Origin: Defluviitaleaceae bacterium
GTDB taxonomy: Bacteria; Bacillota; Clostridia; Lachnospirales; WQUN01
DNA length: 8,338 nucleotides
Reading direction: 5' to 3'
Assembly (NCBI GenBank): GCA_009783395.1
Contig: WRHA01000334.1
Span: 1 to 8,338 of the forward strand
Positions within the stretch are counted from its first letter, which is position 1. Every line of letters starts with the position of its first letter. The translations under genes and the position numbers were made by a program. This document shows, piece after piece, positions 6,778 through 8,338 of the stretch. The notes beneath the pieces are model-generated. The model worked only from the letters and a program-made list of their open reading frames with translations. It did no database searches and was not told the origin of the DNA.

Positions 6778-7377
6778 CAGCGAGTAAGGACTCTCCATCC
6801 ACACCCCATAAGAATAAGCCCGAAGTGTCCACAAACCCGCATCGGCAAGGGTAACAACATCAAAAGCAAGCCCCATGCGGATGGGTATATCAAGATTGCC
6901 CCGCTCCTCGCTGATGGTGATTGTGCCTTTATCCATGCGACGTTCGCCGTCCAAGTACCATACCAAAGCCACGCTGTTTTCGAGTTCGTCGGCGGGATCG
7001 GCTTGGGGTTGGTCGTCCGAAATATTTGTGTAGTCTGCGTCATCCTCCGGATCATCCTCGCTATCCGGCAAGACAGGAAATTCCGGCAATTCCACCGGGG
7101 GAAGCTCCGGCGGCAATTGGGCAGGCGGCGCAAACCCGCCATCCGAAATAAATCCGCTCGTTATCGTTACATATTGGCTAAATGCAAGATGCTTCTGCCC
7201 TTCGTATGCCTCATACGTGCCCGGAAAATCACCGGATGCAAAGTCTGCAAAATAGCTGCCCAAAGACGGGCTGCCGGTTTCGTCTGCACCCATCACATGA
7301 ACGGGAACGCTACCGGCAACCAGTAAAAACGCCATCATCAGTGCAATCATTTTTTTAAGCTTGATTCCTTTTACCAT
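6706..7377 (-). CDS. Secreted surface protein, truncated; C-terminus fused to antisense sequence
   Basis: The ATG at 7377 is chosen because GGAGG (7386-7390) lies 8 nt upstream; the ATG two codons earlier would be only 2 nt from it. Residues 1-31 form a signal peptide (basic KGIKLKK, hydrophobic MIALMMAFLLVAG, cleavage probably near VMGA). A short N-terminal region follows, then a proline/acid-rich linker (about 84-134, PPAQLPPELPPVELPEFPVL and DSEDDPEDD). After that is a beta-rich, possibly Ig-like stretch (about 135-200; VALVWYLDGE, DVVTLADAGLWTLRAYSYG). From residue 201 (below 6777) the frame is the antisense of the toxin fragment and ends by chance at a TGA at 6706-6708. The natural C-terminus, probably SLH wall-anchoring repeats such as the remnant at 6099-6203, is missing. 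An anchorless protein would be released rather than displayed. The homology of the beta-rich part is inferred from pattern only. Confidence 0.72.
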   Translation of the reverse strand: MVKGIKLKKMIALMMAFLLVAGSVPVHVMGADETGSPSLGSYFADFASGDFPGTYEAYEGQKHLAFSQYVTITSGFISDGGFAPPAQLPPELPPVELPEFPVLPDSEDDPEDDADYTNISDDQPQADPADELENSVALVWYLDGERRMDKGTITISEERGNLDIPIRMGLAFDVVTLADAGLWTLRAYSYGVWMESPYSLKKRGLMEPGRRPINNFKMFCPAF

Positions 7378-7405
7378 TCTCATTACCTCCTAGAATTCAA
7401 TGGGT

Positions 7406-7434
7406 TTGATTTTTTATATAAATCCACGCATAAT
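7406..7434 (+). promoter_or_regulatory. Promoter of the 83-aa protein/protease-like pair
   Basis: TTGATT (7406-7411) and CATAAT (7429-7434) are 17 bp apart. The predicted transcription start, about 7441, rules out the in-frame starts at 7400 and 7433 and favours 7463. The same 85-bp gap must hold the divergent promoter of the secreted-protein gene; an AT-rich stretch (TATATAAA on the minus strand) is present, but no clear -35. Confidence 0.5.
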
Positions 7435-7462
7435 GAGCAAAAATGAAGGGATGTGTGCGCGT

Positions 7463-7714
7463 ATGAAAATTGGGAATTATGTTACCATTCAAGGAATTAA
7501 AGACCAAAGGGAAGCACGTTGGGTTGTGCTTTCGGATTTGGATTTCGACACAAACGGCGATGTTGAAGGTGGATTTATCCGCTATGTTTCAGACACAAAA
7601 GGCAGTGCGGGGGACTTTGCCTATGAGCTTGACCGTGACGGCACAGAAAATTTGCTTGTCTGCGGAACATTGCATGAATACGAGCTGTGCGTTGGAGGAG
7701 TGCTTGTGGAATGA
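7463..7714 (+). CDS. Unrecognised acidic 83-aa protein
   Basis: I do not recognise the family. The protein begins MKIGNYVTIQGIKDQREARW and is acidic and beta-rich, with alternating hydrophobic strands (WVVLSDLDFD, GGFIRYVSD, FAYELDRDG, LLVCGTLHEYEL). It has no membrane segment or signal peptide, so it is probably cytoplasmic. Of four in-frame starts (7400, 7433, 7451, 7463), the last is preferred. The AAGGG at 7446-7450 is 12 nt upstream, a slightly long spacing, while it directly abuts the 7451 ATG, and the promoter excludes the first two. The stop at 7712-7714 lies inside the start region of the downstream protease-like gene, with GGAGG for that gene embedded in the last codons. This arrangement implies coupled translation and a shared task. 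Confidence 0.75.
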   Translation: MKIGNYVTIQGIKDQREARWVVLSDLDFDTNGDVEGGFIRYVSDTKGSAGDFAYELDRDGTENLLVCGTLHEYELCVGGVLVE

Positions 7715-8129
7715 AAAAAAAGATTTTATCTGCACAAAAATGCGTATTGACCATAACGACCAATGGTTTGTTTATTTATGGCTTTTGATTGGCAGCAGAA
7801 AACTTTATATAGAGTTTAAGGTGGATACCGGGTGCAACGCTTTGGTGCTTAGCCACAAAACCCTAAAAAAGCTGGGCATAAGCGTTGCGGATTTATCAAA
7901 ACTACCCAACACAACCGGCGTACAGGCAAGCGGCGAAAAGCACGATTACAAAAGGCTTGGTAAAGTTTCCGCCTTTCACGATAAAACCACACATATTTGT
8001 GACACCTCGGCAGTATGCCATGCCACCCGCGAAACTCACGACTTGCTTGGAACCGCGGTGCTGAAAGAATCTTGTCGAGTAAATTTCATCCTTGATGATT
8101 TGGCCTACATGGAATTATATTTTCGTTGA
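7704..8129 (+). CDS. Retropepsin-like aspartic-protease-family protein, 141 aa
   Basis: The core motif is FKVDTGCNALVLS (DTG at residues 41-43 from this start). It is preceded by a hydrophobic strand (FVYLWLLIG) and followed by a helix (KTLKKLGIS), which is the pattern of retropepsin-like, clan AA aspartic proteases. Near the end, LLGTAVLKESCRVNFILDD followed by MELYF matches the second conserved region (LLG..vL). Such proteins carry one catalytic Asp and work as homodimers; at about 130-140 residues the size fits. The small residue usually following DTG is Cys here. No signal peptide or transmembrane anchor is convincing. The TTG at 7704 is preferred because GGAGG (7694-7698) lies 5 nt upstream; the alternative ATG at 7740 has no ribosome binding site. 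The gene overlaps the 83-aa gene by 11 nt and is followed by a terminator. The substrate is unknown; the partner protein is an obvious candidate substrate or regulator. Confidence 0.75.
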   Translation: MWNEKKDFICTKMRIDHNDQWFVYLWLLIGSRKLYIEFKVDTGCNALVLSHKTLKKLGISVADLSKLPNTTGVQASGEKHDYKRLGKVSAFHDKTTHICDTSAVCHATRETHDLLGTAVLKESCRVNFILDDLAYMELYFR

Positions 8130-8137
8130 TTTTCAGC

Positions 8138-8159
8138 CGGCCGTCACACGGCCGTCACA
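8138..8159 (+). repeat. Tandem 11-bp repeat after the protease-like gene
   Basis: CGGCCGTCACA occurs twice without a gap, just after the protease-like stop. Internally GGCCG-TCACA-CGGCC (8139-8153) is a perfect 5-bp inverted repeat, but no T-run follows it directly. Confidence 0.6.
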
Positions 8160-8168
8160 TAATAATGC

Positions 8169-8199
8169 AAAAGACCCGCACATGAGCGAGTCTTTTTTT
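8169..8199 (+). terminator. Intrinsic terminator of the 83-aa protein/protease-like unit
   Basis: AAAAGAC-C-CGC pairs with GCG-A-GTCTTTT around an ACATGA loop, with one mismatch. Seven Ts (8193-8199) end the plus-strand signal. The As on the other arm leave a short T-run on the minus strand as well, so it may act in both directions. Confidence 0.8.
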
Positions 8200-8218
8200 A
8201 TTAAGTAATTTAATTTTA

Positions 8219-8338
8219 TCATCCTGTCAAGGTAAGCGTCAATTTGAGTTTCCCCATTTTTTCAGACAAGCCAAGGTAAAGAGAGTTGAAGTGAGGGTTC
8301 GGGTCTAATAAAGAAGTCTGAAATGCCGGAAAAAGACT
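8219..8338 (-). CDS. Possible C-terminus of a gene entering from the right (39 codons visible)
   Basis: On the minus strand one frame is open from the window edge to a TGA at 8219-8221, ending LGLSEKMGKLKLTLTLTG. It is just 3' of a hairpin that could terminate it in the minus direction, which would fit a convergent gene. The peptide shows no domain I recognise, and an open frame of 40 codons can arise by chance. If it is not coding, 8200-8338 holds nothing else I can identify. Confidence 0.2.
   Translation of the reverse strand, partial: SLFPAFQTSLLDPNPHFNSLYLGLSEKMGKLKLTLTLTG

Noticed and set aside
6574..7326. A 250-residue plus-strand open frame as one protein
   Set aside because: Only the first about 62 codons from 6592 look like a protein (the toxin); the rest is antisense of the signal-peptide-bearing gene.
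7470..7703. A longer protease-like protein starting at 7470
   Set aside because: This part overlaps the 83-aa gene in another frame and looks non-coding; the 5-nt spaced GGAGG before the TTG at 7704 fits better.
8139..8153. GGCCG-TCACA-CGGCC hairpin as a terminator
   Set aside because: The stem is only 5 bp and no T-run follows; a better terminator lies at 8169-8199.
1..8338. CRISPR arrays, tRNA or rRNA genes, complete insertion sequences
   Set aside because: Reading both strands shows no regularly spaced repeats, no cloverleaf or rRNA signatures and no transposase motifs.

Overview
The window looks like a chromosomal segment of a Gram-positive, Clostridia-like bacterium (Bacillota). The reasons are strong AGGAGG-type ribosome binding sites, sigma-A style promoters, a fragment of an S-layer-homology (SLH) domain, a methyl-accepting chemotaxis protein and mixed GTG/TTG start use. 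The species cannot be named from the sequence.

Layout, left to right. (1) 1-635: the C-terminal half of replicative helicase DnaB (+), entering from outside the window. Its probable intrinsic terminator lies inside the 3' end of the next, convergent gene. (2) 632-1342: an unrecognised cysteine-rich membrane protein (-). (3) 1531-2712: a stand-alone acyltransferase of the condensation/alcohol-acetyltransferase fold (+), divergent from (2). Its stop is 2 bp from the stop of (4) 2715-4628, a PAS-containing chemoreceptor (-) with almost no extracellular part. (5) 4861-6048: an AlbA_2 (Schlafen-type) plus GHKL-ATPase-like protein (-), followed by a clear intrinsic terminator. (6) 6099-7377: a rearranged locus. 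The signal peptide and N-terminal half of a secreted protein (-) and the last half-repeat of an SLH domain (-) flank a decayed Phd/PemK-type toxin-antitoxin operon on the other strand. That operon keeps a near-consensus promoter and a TGATG stop/start overlap, but its antitoxin is frameshifted and its toxin truncated. (7) 7463-8129: a two-gene unit (+) encoding an unrecognised 83-aa acidic protein and a small retropepsin-like (DTG) aspartic-protease-like protein, closed by a terminator. (8) 8200-8338: no confident gene; one reading frame is open on the minus strand to the window edge.

A dispersed intergenic repeat beginning with a perfect 6-bp palindrome occurs twice, at about 1395 and 4694. 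The second copy carries a 26-bp hairpin-forming insertion.

The genes do not form one pathway; this is mostly a series of single-gene transcription units. The parts least explained by known families are the retropepsin-like pair, the cysteine-rich membrane protein, the dispersed repeat and the history of the broken SLH/toxin-antitoxin locus. I see no convincing evidence for a complete new multi-gene system.
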